A DNA stretch of 64,000 nt from an uncultured Holophagaceae bacterium (GTDB lineage: Bacteria > Acidobacteriota > Holophagae > Holophagales > Holophagaceae): positions 18,803 to 82,802 of the forward strand of contig CAIMQW010000093.1 of assembly GCA_903843705.1 (NCBI GenBank). The letters are read 5' to 3'. Below are positions 13,226-23,489 of the stretch, piece by piece. Each line of letters opens with the position of its first letter. Position 1 is the stretch's first letter. The notes under the pieces were generated by a model, which saw only the letters and a list, made by a program, of their open reading frames with translations, did not search any database and was not told where the DNA came from. The translations under genes were made by a program, and so were the position numbers.

Positions 13226-13903
13226 ATGCTTCGGTACGCGGCCTCCCTGCTCCTCCTGGTCCTGCCCGCCCTGGGCCAGGCGCCGCCCCCGCTGCGTGAG
13301 GTGGTGGAGCGCTTCGACGCAGCCCAGGCCCAGGTCCAGACCCTCCAGTGCCCCTTCACCCTCACCCTACGGCGGGCCCTACTCAAGACCCCCTCGGTGA
13401 CCCGGGGAACCCTCTCCCTCCAGGGTTCTGAGTTCGCCCACTTCGCCTTCCAGCCCCCAGACGACTTGATCCTCCACTTGACCCCCAAGGCGCTCATCTC
13501 CTACAGCCCCGAGGCCCGGGAGGGAGAGCTCATGAAGATCGGGATGATCAAGAACTCCGACCGGAAGTTTCTGGGCCTGGGCCAGAAGCTCAGCTACCTG
13601 TCCGACTACTTCCAGATCGAGGTGGGCGAGGCCAAGGTCGGCACCAGCGCCTGGCTGCTGGCCCTGACCCCGCGCACCCTCTCGCTCCGGAAGCGGATGC
13701 AGGCCGTGAACCTCTGGGTGGACAAGGAGACCTGGCTGCCCCGGCAGATCCAGTGGATCGAGCGCAGCGGCGACTCCTGGCTGCTGGAGTTGGGCGCCTT
13801 GCGGATCAACCAGCCCCTGCCCGCGTCTGTCACCGGCTTCAAGCTGCCTGAGGGCATCCCACTCCAGAGCGAGTTTAGCTTCTTCGCCACGCGGAAAAAG
13901 TAG
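13226..13903 (+). CDS. lolA: LolA-like outer membrane lipoprotein carrier protein
   Basis: Signal peptide; VVERFDAAQAQVQTLQCPFTLT...; LolA-type architecture. Confidence 0.75.
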   Translation: MLRYAASLLLLVLPALGQAPPPLREVVERFDAAQAQVQTLQCPFTLTLRRALLKTPSVTRGTLSLQGSEFAHFAFQPPDDLILHLTPKALISYSPEAREGELMKIGMIKNSDRKFLGLGQKLSYLSDYFQIEVGEAKVGTSAWLLALTPRTLSLRKRMQAVNLWVDKETWLPRQIQWIERSGDSWLLELGALRINQPLPASVTGFKLPEGIPLQSEFSFFATRKK

Positions 13904-13932
13904 AGCTACACTGCTAGCTTCCCGAGGGCCCG

Positions 13933-14544
13933 ATGATTGTGATGTGCCCTGCTTGCCAGGCCCGCTTCCAATACGACGACAGTCGCTTCGGCGCGGCTGT
14001 CTCCAAGCGGTTCAAGTGTCCGAAGTGCAGCCACGTGTTTGAGGTCATCAACCCGGCCATGGCCCCGCCCCCGGTGGAAGAGACCCTCTCCCGACCCATC
14101 ACCAGCCCCCTGCCCGAGGAGGCGCCGGCCCCACCCCGTGTGCCCGCCGCCCGGACCACCGCCAAGCGCGACCGGGACTCCATGCTGGCTGCTGCTGGCA
14201 TCCAGGGGATCGGCATTCCGCCGGGGCTCCGCTTCAGCCTCGCCTTTCTGACGGGTCCCCAGGCCTCCATGGTCCACGTGCTCCAGGTCCCCGAGACGGT
14301 CATCGGCCGCGAGGAGGGGGATGTGATCACCCAGGACCCCGAGACTTCCCGCCGCCATGCTCTGCTGGAAATCCACCCCGACGGCTCAGTCTGGATCAGC
14401 GATCTGCAATCCACCAACGGCACCCTGGTCAATGGGGAGCGGATCACAGCCCCTGTCCAGCTCAGCAGCCAGCAGGAGTTCTCCTGCGGCAACAGCACGT
14501 TCATGTTGCTGGTGCGTAACACCGACGAGTTCCCCCTGAACTGA
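13933..14544 (+). CDS. MJ0042-type zinc ribbon + FHA domain protein
   Basis: MCPACQARFQYDDSRF...KCPKCSHVFEV; FHA TVIGREEGDVITQDPETSRRHALLEI...DLQSTNGTLVNGERI. Confidence 0.9.
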   Translation: MIVMCPACQARFQYDDSRFGAAVSKRFKCPKCSHVFEVINPAMAPPPVEETLSRPITSPLPEEAPAPPRVPAARTTAKRDRDSMLAAAGIQGIGIPPGLRFSLAFLTGPQASMVHVLQVPETVIGREEGDVITQDPETSRRHALLEIHPDGSVWISDLQSTNGTLVNGERITAPVQLSSQQEFSCGNSTFMLLVRNTDEFPLN

Positions 14545-14555
14545 GACCTGATGCC

Positions 14556-16211
14556 ATGACGCCCGACACCTACGAGTCCTACCTGCTCCAGGCGGAAGCA
14601 CTCTTCGCCGAGGGGGAGGTCGTCAAGGCCGGCCAGATCTGGCAGGCCATTCTCAAACAGCAGCCTACCCACACGGTGGCCCGCGAGCGGCTCATGGCCG
14701 TGCGGACACGCCTGCTGGCCATCCAGGAGACTGAATCCCGGGGCCCCGCTCCTGAACCCGAGCTGCCGCCAGAAAGCCCAGACCGCGGTAGCCCTTCGTC
14801 GCAGGACGTTGAGCGTCTCCTGGCAGATGGCTGCACCCTCTACGACATGGGCCAGCTTGAGGATGCCCTCCTGAAGTGGGAGGAGCTGCTGTGCCTGAAT
14901 CCGAACCATGTCTTGGCCCGGAGCTACGCCGATGGCGCCCGCCGGGAGCTGGGCAGCCTGCTGGCCCCAGCCGCGGCCACCAAACCAGCGACCACAGCAA
15001 GCCAGGCTCCGCCGACCGAAGAGGACACCGACAAGCTCCAGCGGGAGGCCGTCCAGCTCTACGACCTGGGCCTCGTCGAGGAGGCCATCTCCAAGTGGGA
15101 ACAGATCCTCGCCCTGGAACCCCATCGACAGGAGATTCAGGCCTACCTGCATCAAGCGCAGGCCGAGGTGGGGCAGGTCACCCTCCTCGTTCCCGCCACC
15201 CATGACCGCGAGTCCTTGGACCTCAAGCTGCGCCAGGCCGAGCACCTCCTCATCCTGCAGCGGCACGAAGAGGCCGCCTTCACCTTCCAGCAGGCCCTTG
15301 GCCTCGCCCCGGGGAACGTCAGGGCGCTCCAGGGACTGGCGCGCTGCCAAAAATCGAACCCGGGCGAGGGCAGCCCCTCGGCTCAGCAGGAGGATCCCGG
15401 CCCACCGAAGGGTATCCATCTTCTGGCGCACCAGGACAGCACTCTGGTTGGCGAAGGCCGGGGGGTAGAACCTCCGGCGCTTCTATTGAAAGCCACCCCA
15501 GCCCTCCGGGAGGGCCTCTACCTGCCCGAAGGCCTCCGCGAGACCGCGGACCGGCTGCCCTGGCTGAAGGACCCCCGCCGGATGGCGGCCATCGGAGGCG
15601 CCGTGCTGGCCCTGGCCGCCTGCCTCGCCCTGGTCCACAACTACCGCAAGGATCAGGCCCTGAAGGATGAGGTGCGGGCTGCCCGGGCCGCCGCCGCCGT
15701 GCCCCTGGCCCAGGAAGCCCTGGCCGTGGACCTGGTGGAAACTCCGGCCGCTATCCGCCAGGAGGCGGAGACCGCCCTGGTCACGGATCCCCTGCGCGCC
15801 TACCTGCGGGCGCAGGCCCTCCTGGCACGGGATCCCGCCGACGCGTCGGCGGGGATTCTGCTGGAGAAAGCCCGCGCGGGTCTGCCAGGGGGTGTCTCGG
15901 GAGCCAGCCTCGGCGAGTTCGAGAAGCACCTCCAGAGCGGCAACCTGGAAGGCGCAGCCAAGGTGATCGAGGCCCTGCTCCGGGCGCAGCCCGAGGATGC
16001 CGTGCTGCGCCTCCGCGCCTGCCGGGTGCAGCTGGCGCTCTGCTCCATCCATGCCGCCCAGGCCAAGTGGGAGGCCGCCCAGGAAGACCTGCTCCGGGGT
16101 CGGGCGCTCCAGCCCGGCGACAAGAGCTGGCAGATCCGCCTGCAGCTGCTTGAGCGGGTGAAGGCTCTGCCCAGGACCCAACAGGCAGCGTGGATCCCCT
16201 TGCTGGGCTAG
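14556..16211 (+). CDS. TPR repeat protein with one central TM segment
   Basis: Repeats LYDMGQLEDALLKWEELLCLNPNH / LYDLGLVEEAISKWEQILALEPHR; TM AAIGGAVLALAACLALVHNY. Confidence 0.8.
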   Translation: MTPDTYESYLLQAEALFAEGEVVKAGQIWQAILKQQPTHTVARERLMAVRTRLLAIQETESRGPAPEPELPPESPDRGSPSSQDVERLLADGCTLYDMGQLEDALLKWEELLCLNPNHVLARSYADGARRELGSLLAPAAATKPATTASQAPPTEEDTDKLQREAVQLYDLGLVEEAISKWEQILALEPHRQEIQAYLHQAQAEVGQVTLLVPATHDRESLDLKLRQAEHLLILQRHEEAAFTFQQALGLAPGNVRALQGLARCQKSNPGEGSPSAQQEDPGPPKGIHLLAHQDSTLVGEGRGVEPPALLLKATPALREGLYLPEGLRETADRLPWLKDPRRMAAIGGAVLALAACLALVHNYRKDQALKDEVRAARAAAAVPLAQEALAVDLVETPAAIRQEAETALVTDPLRAYLRAQALLARDPADASAGILLEKARAGLPGGVSGASLGEFEKHLQSGNLEGAAKVIEALLRAQPEDAVLRLRACRVQLALCSIHAAQAKWEAAQEDLLRGRALQPGDKSWQIRLQLLERVKALPRTQQAAWIPLLG

Positions 16212-16225
16212 GGGGTCCGGCGGAC

Positions 16226-17344
16226 TTACAACCCGGGGAGTCCCAGTTGGGCGTCGAAGTCGGCCTGGATCTGCCGGATTTCATCCAGGGAGGCCTCGAA
16301 GGCGCGGTGCACCTCGGGGTCGAAGTGGGTCCCTGCGCTGGCCCTGATGATCCGGATGGCTTCGTCCTCACTCATCGCCTCGCGGTAGGGACGTCGCGTG
16401 GACAGGGCGTCGAAGACATCCACCAGGGCCACGATCCGGGCCTCCAGGGGAATCTGCTCCTTGGCCAGGCCATGGGGATAGCCGCTGCCATTCCACTTTT
16501 CGTGGTGGGACAGGGCGATCTGGGCCGCCGTGTGCAGCAGGGGATTACCACTGATCGGCTCTCCGGAGGGTAGGGGCCCTTCCATCCCAGAGACCAGGCG
16601 GTTGACCGGGTGGTCCCGGCGCAGGATCCCGGCCCCGATGGTGCAGTGCTGCTTGACGATGACCCACTCTTCGCTGGTGAGCTTCCCGGGCTTCAGGAGC
16701 ACGCGATCAGGAATCCCGATCTTGCCAAGGTCGTGCAAGGCGCTCGCGATGAAGATCAGCTCACACTCATCCGCGCTCATGCCCAATTTTGAGGCGAGCG
16801 GCGGACAGTAGTGGCTCACGCGGAAGACGTGTCCGCCGGTGTCCTCGTCACGGTACTCCGCGGCCCTGGCAAGGCTTAGGACGATTTCCTTGTTGGATGT
16901 TTCCAGTGCACGGGTTCTTTCCTTGACCTTGCTCTCCAGGAGGTTGTTCTGCTTCTGGAGCTCTTCCTGGTAGTGCCGAATCCGAAGCACACTCCGCAGT
17001 CTGGCCAGGAGAACCTCAGGATCCACCGGCTTGTCCAGAAGATCCGCGGCGCCGAGGTCCAGGGCGCGCCGCTTGAGGGTCTGGTCCTGCAGCCCCGTGA
17101 CGATGATGACGGGCGGCCCGCCGCTCTCGAGCGCGTGGATCCGGGAGAGGAGCTCGATCCCGTCCATCCCCGGCATCTTCACATCGCTGATGACCACGTC
17201 CACCGGATGGTCCTGGAGGTAGTCCAAGACCGCCTCGGCCGACTCGAAGAACCGCAGCTCCCAGTCCTCACGAAGGTCCTGCAGTGAACGGCGGTAGCCG
17301 CTCAGGATATGGGGCTCATCATCCACAAATACAAGGGTGCGCAT
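16226..17344 (-). CDS. Response regulator with HD-GYP phosphodiesterase domain
   Basis: REC domain TLVFVDDEPHILSGYRRSL...DVVISDVKMPGMDG; HD-GYP HDLGKIGIPD...HHEKWNGSGYPHGL. Start could be 17353. Confidence 0.93.
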   Translation of the reverse strand: MRTLVFVDDEPHILSGYRRSLQDLREDWELRFFESAEAVLDYLQDHPVDVVISDVKMPGMDGIELLSRIHALESGGPPVIIVTGLQDQTLKRRALDLGAADLLDKPVDPEVLLARLRSVLRIRHYQEELQKQNNLLESKVKERTRALETSNKEIVLSLARAAEYRDEDTGGHVFRVSHYCPPLASKLGMSADECELIFIASALHDLGKIGIPDRVLLKPGKLTSEEWVIVKQHCTIGAGILRRDHPVNRLVSGMEGPLPSGEPISGNPLLHTAAQIALSHHEKWNGSGYPHGLAKEQIPLEARIVALVDVFDALSTRRPYREAMSEDEAIRIIRASAGTHFDPEVHRAFEASLDEIRQIQADFDAQLGLPGL

Positions 17345-17410
17345 CGGGCTCATCTCTCTGCTGTCTGGTGAAGTAGAACAGGTGCCCATTCATTAAACTA
17401 AATTTTGATT

Positions 17411-18565
17411 TCAATCCACCCAGACTTCGGGGGGCACAGGGTGACTGAGGAAGTGGGTCATCCCCTCGCTGAGGCCGTAGGCCCCGGTGGTGCCGAAGGC
17501 GAGGAGGTCCCCCGGCGCCAACTCGGGCAGCCGCACGTCCCCCAGTCGGTCCAGGCTGGTGCACAGGGGTCCCGCCAGGGTGAAGGGGACCTGACCCTCG
17601 GGCTTGCCCACAGCCTTCACCGGGAAGGGCTGCCCTGTAAGCAGGGGCCGGAGCAGGTGGTTGATGCCGCCTTCCAGGATGGCGAAGCGGATGCCCCGGC
17701 TCTCTTTGACGCGCACCACGCGGGCCAGGTAGACGCCGCAGGGACCCGCGAGGAAGCGGCCTGGTTCCAGGATCAGCTCCCCGGTGAACCAGGGGTGGCG
17801 CTCCAGCAGGTCAGACAGCCCCCGGCCAAGGACCGCAAGATCCAAGGGGGCCTCCTCCGACGCATAGGGCACACCCAGGCCTCCGCCCAAATCAATCTGC
17901 TCGAAGACGAGGCCATGGGTGGCGCAGAGGCGCCGGGCCAGCTCCAGCACGGCGCTGTGGATGGCCAGCAGCTTGGCCGCGTCACGCTGATTGCTGGCCG
18001 CAAACACATGCAGGCCACGGATGCGGACGTGGCGCAGCGTGACGGCCCGGGCCAACACCGCCGGAACATCCTCCTCGTCCACCCCGAAGGCCGAGGGGCC
18101 GCTGCCGCCGATGATGCGGTTGCCCTCGGTGATATCGATGGCTGGATGCACCCGCAGGTTCACGGACACCTCGGCCTGGGCCAGCTCGTCGATGCGGGCC
18201 AGGTCCTCCCAGCCCTCGGCTTGGACGCGGACCCCCATGGCCAGGGCCTTCCGCAGCTCCGGTCCCCGTTTGCCGGGACCCGCAAAGAAGGCTCGGCCCG
18301 GCGGGAGCGCCAGGGCCTCCACCTTCTCCAGCTCGCCGATGGAGGCGCAATCAAAGCTGGCGCCCAGGGTCGCGAAGCGGCGCAGCAGGGCGGGATGCGA
18401 GTTTGCCTTCACCGCGAAGGCCAGCCGCACCCGAGCAGGCAGCACCGCGCGCAGCCCCGCAAGCTGCTCCTCCGCCACCCGCCCCGAGTAGGCGAAGCAG
18501 GGCGTGCCGTGGGCCTCCGCCAGGGTCTGGCACTGCGCGTCGTTGAAGGCGAAGAGGGGGTTCAT
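17411..18565 (-). CDS. lysA: Diaminopimelate decarboxylase
   Basis: Fold type III PLP decarboxylase; GTPCFAYSGRVAEEQL...FAVKANSHPALLR...DLGGGLGVPY. Confidence 0.9.
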   Translation of the reverse strand: MNPLFAFNDAQCQTLAEAHGTPCFAYSGRVAEEQLAGLRAVLPARVRLAFAVKANSHPALLRRFATLGASFDCASIGELEKVEALALPPGRAFFAGPGKRGPELRKALAMGVRVQAEGWEDLARIDELAQAEVSVNLRVHPAIDITEGNRIIGGSGPSAFGVDEEDVPAVLARAVTLRHVRIRGLHVFAASNQRDAAKLLAIHSAVLELARRLCATHGLVFEQIDLGGGLGVPYASEEAPLDLAVLGRGLSDLLERHPWFTGELILEPGRFLAGPCGVYLARVVRVKESRGIRFAILEGGINHLLRPLLTGQPFPVKAVGKPEGQVPFTLAGPLCTSLDRLGDVRLPELAPGDLLAFGTTGAYGLSEGMTHFLSHPVPPEVWVD

Positions 18566-18575
18566 CACGGGACCT

Positions 18576-19691
18576 TTAACTGAGCCAATGCGGCGCGAGC
18601 CGCTTGACGCCTTCGCGCAGCTGCTCGGGGGTGGCGGCGAAGCTGAGGCGGGCGTGACCGCGGCCGGTTTCGCCAAAGGCGAGGCCCGGGATGAGCACCA
18701 CCTTGGCCTCATCCCGCAGCTTGAGGGCGAATGCCAGGGGGTCCGCATGGGCCGACTCTGGCAGGGGCATGAAGTGGTAGAAGGTGCCGTCCGGGGGCGT
18801 CACCGTCTGGCCCAGGTGCTCCCGCAGGGCCTCCGCCAAGGCCTCCCACCGGCCACGGATGGCGGCACGGGCCTCGGCGAGGATGGATTCAGAGTGTTCA
18901 AGCAGAGCCAGGGCCGCCCACTGAGCGGGCGTGGCCGTGCCGGTCACCGCGTAGCCATGGACCACCCTGGCCGGGGTCAGCCAGACGGGATCGCCGATGG
19001 CCCAACCCACCCGCAGGCCGGGGGCACCCCACCCCTTGCTGACCGAGCTCACCACCACACCACGGTCTGTCACATCCCGCAGTCCGGGGGGGCGCACGCC
19101 GAAGTGCAGGTCCCGGTAGACCTCGTCAGAGATCAGCAGCAGGCTACGGGCCAGACAGGCCTCGGCCACCCGGCGCAGCGCCTCCAGATCCCCGCCCCCG
19201 CCGGTGGGATTGGAGGGCAGGTTGAGGATCACGGCCGAGGCGTCCGGCGTGGCCGCCAGCACCTGCAGCAGCGCATCGGCATCCAGGCGGAAGCGGTCCG
19301 GCGACAGGGCGTAGGGCACCGGCTCCGCGCCCGCCATCCGGGCCAGGGCCGGGTAGGCCACGAAGCCAGGATCAGGCATTAGCACTTTGGTGCCGGGCTC
19401 CACCCAGGCCTGGAAGAGGGCGAAGAGCGCCCCCTGGGAACCCGTGGTGATCAGCACCTCGTCCACAGTGGCGCCATGGAAGGCTGCCACCGCCTTGCGG
19501 AGATCCATCAGGCCCGCGTGGGGCACATAGCCGCAGGGGCCAGGGGCCCGGAGCAGGGCCAGGCGCGCGGGTTCCGGCAGGTCCCAGGTGGGCTCACCAA
19601 GACCCAGCGGAATGGCCCCGGGCGGCGTGCCGTCTGTAATCGCCCGGATGGGGGAGGGCTTGAGCAGGGAGAGGCGGGAGGCTGTTTTCAT
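18576..19691 (-). CDS. Class I/II aminotransferase, candidate N-succinyl-DAP aminotransferase by operon context
   Basis: NLPSNPTGGG...SDEVYRDLHFG...SVSKGWGAPGLRVGW; located in lysine operon. Confidence 0.88.
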   Translation of the reverse strand: MKTASRLSLLKPSPIRAITDGTPPGAIPLGLGEPTWDLPEPARLALLRAPGPCGYVPHAGLMDLRKAVAAFHGATVDEVLITTGSQGALFALFQAWVEPGTKVLMPDPGFVAYPALARMAGAEPVPYALSPDRFRLDADALLQVLAATPDASAVILNLPSNPTGGGGDLEALRRVAEACLARSLLLISDEVYRDLHFGVRPPGLRDVTDRGVVVSSVSKGWGAPGLRVGWAIGDPVWLTPARVVHGYAVTGTATPAQWAALALLEHSESILAEARAAIRGRWEALAEALREHLGQTVTPPDGTFYHFMPLPESAHADPLAFALKLRDEAKVVLIPGLAFGETGRGHARLSFAATPEQLREGVKRLAPHWLS

Positions 19692-19712
19692 GGGTGGTTC
19701 CTGGCTCCGAAG

Positions 19713-20534
19713 CTAGCGGAGGGCCTGTTCCAGAGCCGTGGCGGCGTCAGTCTTGTCATCGCGGTACTTCACGATGCAGGGGGCCGCCAGCTGAAGGCCC
19801 TGGCTCCGGGCGAAGTCGCCGGAGGCAGGCCGGGACCCCGGCACCACCACGGCGCCCTCGGGCACCTCGCGGCGCAGCTCCCGGCCATGGACAAGGTCGT
19901 AGATCACGCTGCTGCCGGTGATGACCACCCCGGAGGCCAGCACCGCGCGCTTGCGCACCACGATGCCTTCAAAGAGGCCCACGAGCCCACCCACGAAGGC
20001 GTCGTCCTCCACCACCACGGGCCGGGCACCCGCAGGCTCCAGCACACCGCCGATCTGGGCAGCGGCCGAGAGGTGTACCCGCTTGCCGATCTGGGCGCAG
20101 CTGCCCACCAGCGCGTGGCTGTCCACCATGGTCCCCTCGTCCACGAAGGCTCCTACGTTCACATAGGCCGGCGGCATGAGCACCACGCTGCGGGCAATGT
20201 GGGCGCCCCGGCGCACGGCGCTGCCGCCGGGCACCAGACGCACCGCGTCCTCCAGGCCAAAGTGCCGGGGTGGATAGGCGGTCTTGTCGAACATCGGAAA
20301 GCCGGGCCCGGCCATCTCCACCAGGCTGGTGCGCCGGAAGCCGAAGAGGATGGCCTGCTTCACCCAGGTGTTGGTCTCCCAGGTGCCGTCCTCGAGCCGC
20401 TCCGCGGCCCGGATGATGCCCGTTTCCAGGGCCACCAGCAGCACCTGGTGCATTGCCGGCGTCTCGGGGTCCGCCAGCACCTCGTCAGCGGGCCGGGAGA
20501 AGAAGGTGCGAATGGTGTTGACGTCGAGGACCAT
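19713..20534 (-). CDS. dapD: 2,3,4,5-tetrahydropyridine-2,6-dicarboxylate N-succinyltransferase
   Basis: Left-handed beta-helix hexapeptides; MPPAYVNVGAFVDEGTMVDSHALVGSCAQIGKRVHLSAAAQIGGVLEP. Confidence 0.94.
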   Translation of the reverse strand: MVLDVNTIRTFFSRPADEVLADPETPAMHQVLLVALETGIIRAAERLEDGTWETNTWVKQAILFGFRRTSLVEMAGPGFPMFDKTAYPPRHFGLEDAVRLVPGGSAVRRGAHIARSVVLMPPAYVNVGAFVDEGTMVDSHALVGSCAQIGKRVHLSAAAQIGGVLEPAGARPVVVEDDAFVGGLVGLFEGIVVRKRAVLASGVVITGSSVIYDLVHGRELRREVPEGAVVVPGSRPASGDFARSQGLQLAAPCIVKYRDDKTDAATALEQALR

Positions 20535-21433
20535 CAGGAGACTCCAGGCAGGGCACCGGTGGCCAGGGCTAGGGCTTCGGCCAGGCGGACACGGGTGGCG
20601 GCGGAGGCCGGCGTGAGGGGCAGGCGCAGGCCGTCCCCCCCGAAGCCGAGCTGCGCCAGGACGGCCTTCACCGGGCTCGGGTTGCTCTCCAGGAAGAGCG
20701 CGTCGATGAGGGGCAGCAGCCGCTGGTTCAAGCGGAGGGCCTCGCCTCTGTCGCCCCGGAGCGCGGCCGCGACCATAGCGGCGGTCTCCCTCGGAAGGAC
20801 GTTGCCCAGCACCGAGATCAGGCCCGTCGCCCCCACGGCGATAGAAGCCACCGCCAGGATGTCATCGCCTGCCAGCAGGGTCTTGCCGTCGGGCAGGGTG
20901 CGGGCTATCTCTGCCACCTGAGCGAGGCTGCCGCTGCACTCCTTCACGGCCACGATCTGCGGGTTCTCCCAGAGGCGGGCGAGGACTGCGGGGGTGATGT
21001 TCTGGCCCGTGCGGCCCGGCACGTTGTAGGCGATGAGGGGCAGGCCCGGCGCGGCGGCGGCGATGGCAGCGAAGTGGGCCACCAGGCCCTCGGCACTGGG
21101 CTTGTTGTAGTAGGGTGTCACCACCAGGGCCCCGGCGGCGCCGAGTTCCTGGGCGCGGCGGGTCATGGCCACCGCCCGGTGGGTGGCGTTGGAGCCGGTG
21201 CCCACCACGACGGGGCGGCCGCCGCATTCCTCCAGCGTGGCCAGGATGATCGCGTCCCGCTCGGTCTCGACCAGGGTCGGGGCTTCGCCGGTGGTGCCGA
21301 GGGGCACCAGCGTGTCCACGCCGCCCGCAACCACGTGGCGCACCAGACGGCGGAAGGCAGGGAAGTCCACCTCGCCCGAAAGGGTGAAGGGTGTGGCCAG
21401 CGCGACGGCCAGGCCTGAGACGTTCAAGGTCAT
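20534..21433 (-). CDS. dapA: 4-hydroxy-tetrahydrodipicolinate synthase
   Basis: ATPFTLSGEVDFPAFRRLV...PLGTTGEAPTL...YYNKPSAEGLVAHF...YNVPGRTG. Confidence 0.95.
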   Translation of the reverse strand: MTLNVSGLAVALATPFTLSGEVDFPAFRRLVRHVVAGGVDTLVPLGTTGEAPTLVETERDAIILATLEECGGRPVVVGTGSNATHRAVAMTRRAQELGAAGALVVTPYYNKPSAEGLVAHFAAIAAAAPGLPLIAYNVPGRTGQNITPAVLARLWENPQIVAVKECSGSLAQVAEIARTLPDGKTLLAGDDILAVASIAVGATGLISVLGNVLPRETAAMVAAALRGDRGEALRLNQRLLPLIDALFLESNPSPVKAVLAQLGFGGDGLRLPLTPASAATRVRLAEALALATGALPGVS

Positions 21434-22152
21434 GGCTTGCCTCCAAAGGTGAAGAGTGGGTCCAGCAGGTCAGCGGCCAGGTCGTCCATGCCGAAGACGC
21501 CCTTGCGGCCATGGAGCCAGCGCGCCGCCACCAGGGCCCCCTGCGCAAAGGGCGCCCGGGAGCGGGCGGTGTGGGTCAACTCCAGCACCTCCGACGGGGA
21601 GTCGAGCCCCACCGTGTGGGTGCCGAACTCCACGCCGGCGCGCACCACGCCGATGTTCAACTGGTGGAGATCGGGCGTTCCCAGGGTCCACTCGGTCTTG
21701 CGGGGGCAGCCCGCCAGCACGGCGGCCGCCAGGGTCTTGGCGGTGCCAGAGGGCGCGTCGGCCTTGAGCCGGTGGTGGTGTTCCAGCAGGTAGGGATCCC
21801 GCGCCGGGTCCAGGGCGGCATAGCGCCCCATGACCGTGGCCAGCCGGGCCATCAGGGCGACGGTGAGAGAGAAGTTGGAGGCGGCGAGCACGCCGATGCG
21901 GCCAGCCACGCGGTGCTCCAGATCTGGCAGGGACCAGCCGGTGGCGCCGATCACCAGATCCGTGCCCGTGGCCAGGGCCCAGTCGAGGTGGCCTGCCACG
22001 GCCTCCGCCACACTGGCGTCGATGGCCACATCCGCAGGACCCGAGGGGGTCTCCCCCATATCCACGGTCCAGGCCAAGGGCTCCGCGGCCTCGGCCGTGA
22101 TGGCCGAACCCAGGCGCCCGCGCCCAAAGAGACCGATGCGCAGGGCGCTCAA
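21430..22152 (-). CDS. dapB: 4-hydroxy-tetrahydrodipicolinate reductase
   Basis: IGLFGRGRLGSAI...GATGW...NFSLTVALMARL...EHHHRLKADAPSGTA. Confidence 0.94.
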   Translation of the reverse strand: MSALRIGLFGRGRLGSAITAEAAEPLAWTVDMGETPSGPADVAIDASVAEAVAGHLDWALATGTDLVIGATGWSLPDLEHRVAGRIGVLAASNFSLTVALMARLATVMGRYAALDPARDPYLLEHHHRLKADAPSGTAKTLAAAVLAGCPRKTEWTLGTPDLHQLNIGVVRAGVEFGTHTVGLDSPSEVLELTHTARSRAPFAQGALVAARWLHGRKGVFGMDDLAADLLDPLFTFGGKP

Positions 22153-23489
22153 GAGGCGCTCCCGACCAGCACTCGGTGCAGGCGCCGCAGGGCCTCGGAT
22201 GTGCTCCCCTGCTTGACCACCAGACTCAGGTTGATCTCGTTGGCGCCCATGCTAATCATCTCGACGTTGATGTCACCCAGGGAGCTGAGCAGCTGCGCCC
22301 CGACGCCCGGCGTGGACTTCAGGCGCTCACCCACGGCGGCAATGATGGCCCGGCCCTCGTGGACCTCGACCTTCGCGAAGACGGCCAGGTCCTGGAGCAG
22401 GGCCTTCAGGGGGACGTCGGCCTCCACGGTGAGCGAGACGCTCACCTCGGCGGTGGCCACCAGATCGACACTCACCTCGCGGCGACCGAACACCTCGAAG
22501 AGGCGAGCCAGGAAGCCGCTCTGGGCCAGCATCCGGGAGCTGCTCACGGTGAGCACAGTGACCGGCCCCCGGCTGGCCAGGGCTGTGATGGGACGACCGG
22601 TCTGCACCTCGGCGGAGATGGTGGTGAAGCGGCCGTGGGGCTTCTGCGTGTGGCGGACCGTGACGGGGATGCCGGCCTCTACCGCGGGCTGGATGGTGGC
22701 GGGATGGAGCACCTTCGCCCCGAAGGCCGCGAGCTCCGCGGCCTCCGCGAAGCTGAGGTCAGAGATCGGCAGGGCCTCGGGCACGATGCGGGGGTCGCAG
22801 GTGAGTACGCCCTCCACGTCGGTCCAGATCTGCACCTCCTCGGCACCCAGGGCGGCACCGAACAGGGCCGCAGAGTAGTCGCTGCCGCCCCGGCCCAAGG
22901 TGGTGGTGAGGCCATCCTCGGTGGCGCCGATGTAGCCCTGGGTCACCACAACCCGGCCGGGACCGAGGTGGGGGGCCAGGTGTTTTCCGGCCAGATCGTG
23001 GACCGCTTCCACCTGGGGCGCGGCTTCGCCGAACACCGCGTCCGTGAGCAGGACGGTCCGGGCATCCACCCAGGCGCCCTCGACGTAGGCCGCGAAGATC
23101 CGGGTGGAGAGCCGCTCACCCAGGGAGGCGACGGCGTCCATGCTTCGGGGACTCAGCTCCCGGAGCATGGCCACGCCGCGTAGCAGCAGCTCCAGCTCAC
23201 CGAAGAGGTCGGTCAGGGCCGCGTCCAGCCCCTCCGGTACGCCACCGGCAAAGAGCTCCTCCGAGGCCTTCCGGTGGGCTGCCATGAGGCTCCGCTGGCG
23301 GTCCATGGCTGCCGCCAGGTCCCCCCGCTCCGCGGCCTTCGCCGCCTCGAAGAGGCCGTTGGTGGTCTTGCCCATGGCCGACAGCACCACCAGCGGGGAG
23401 CGAGGCCGGGCCGCATCCACGAGGCTGGCCACCTGCCGCATGCAGGTCGCGTCCGCGACGCTGCTGCCACCGAACTTGAGGACGATCAT
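22149..23489 (-). CDS. lysC: Aspartate kinase
   Basis: MIVLKFGGSSVAD...TTLGRGGSDYSAALFG...two C-terminal ACT-like regions. Confidence 0.95.
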   Translation of the reverse strand: MIVLKFGGSSVADATCMRQVASLVDAARPRSPLVVLSAMGKTTNGLFEAAKAAERGDLAAAMDRQRSLMAAHRKASEELFAGGVPEGLDAALTDLFGELELLLRGVAMLRELSPRSMDAVASLGERLSTRIFAAYVEGAWVDARTVLLTDAVFGEAAPQVEAVHDLAGKHLAPHLGPGRVVVTQGYIGATEDGLTTTLGRGGSDYSAALFGAALGAEEVQIWTDVEGVLTCDPRIVPEALPISDLSFAEAAELAAFGAKVLHPATIQPAVEAGIPVTVRHTQKPHGRFTTISAEVQTGRPITALASRGPVTVLTVSSSRMLAQSGFLARLFEVFGRREVSVDLVATAEVSVSLTVEADVPLKALLQDLAVFAKVEVHEGRAIIAAVGERLKSTPGVGAQLLSSLGDINVEMISMGANEINLSLVVKQGSTSEALRRLHRVLVGSAS

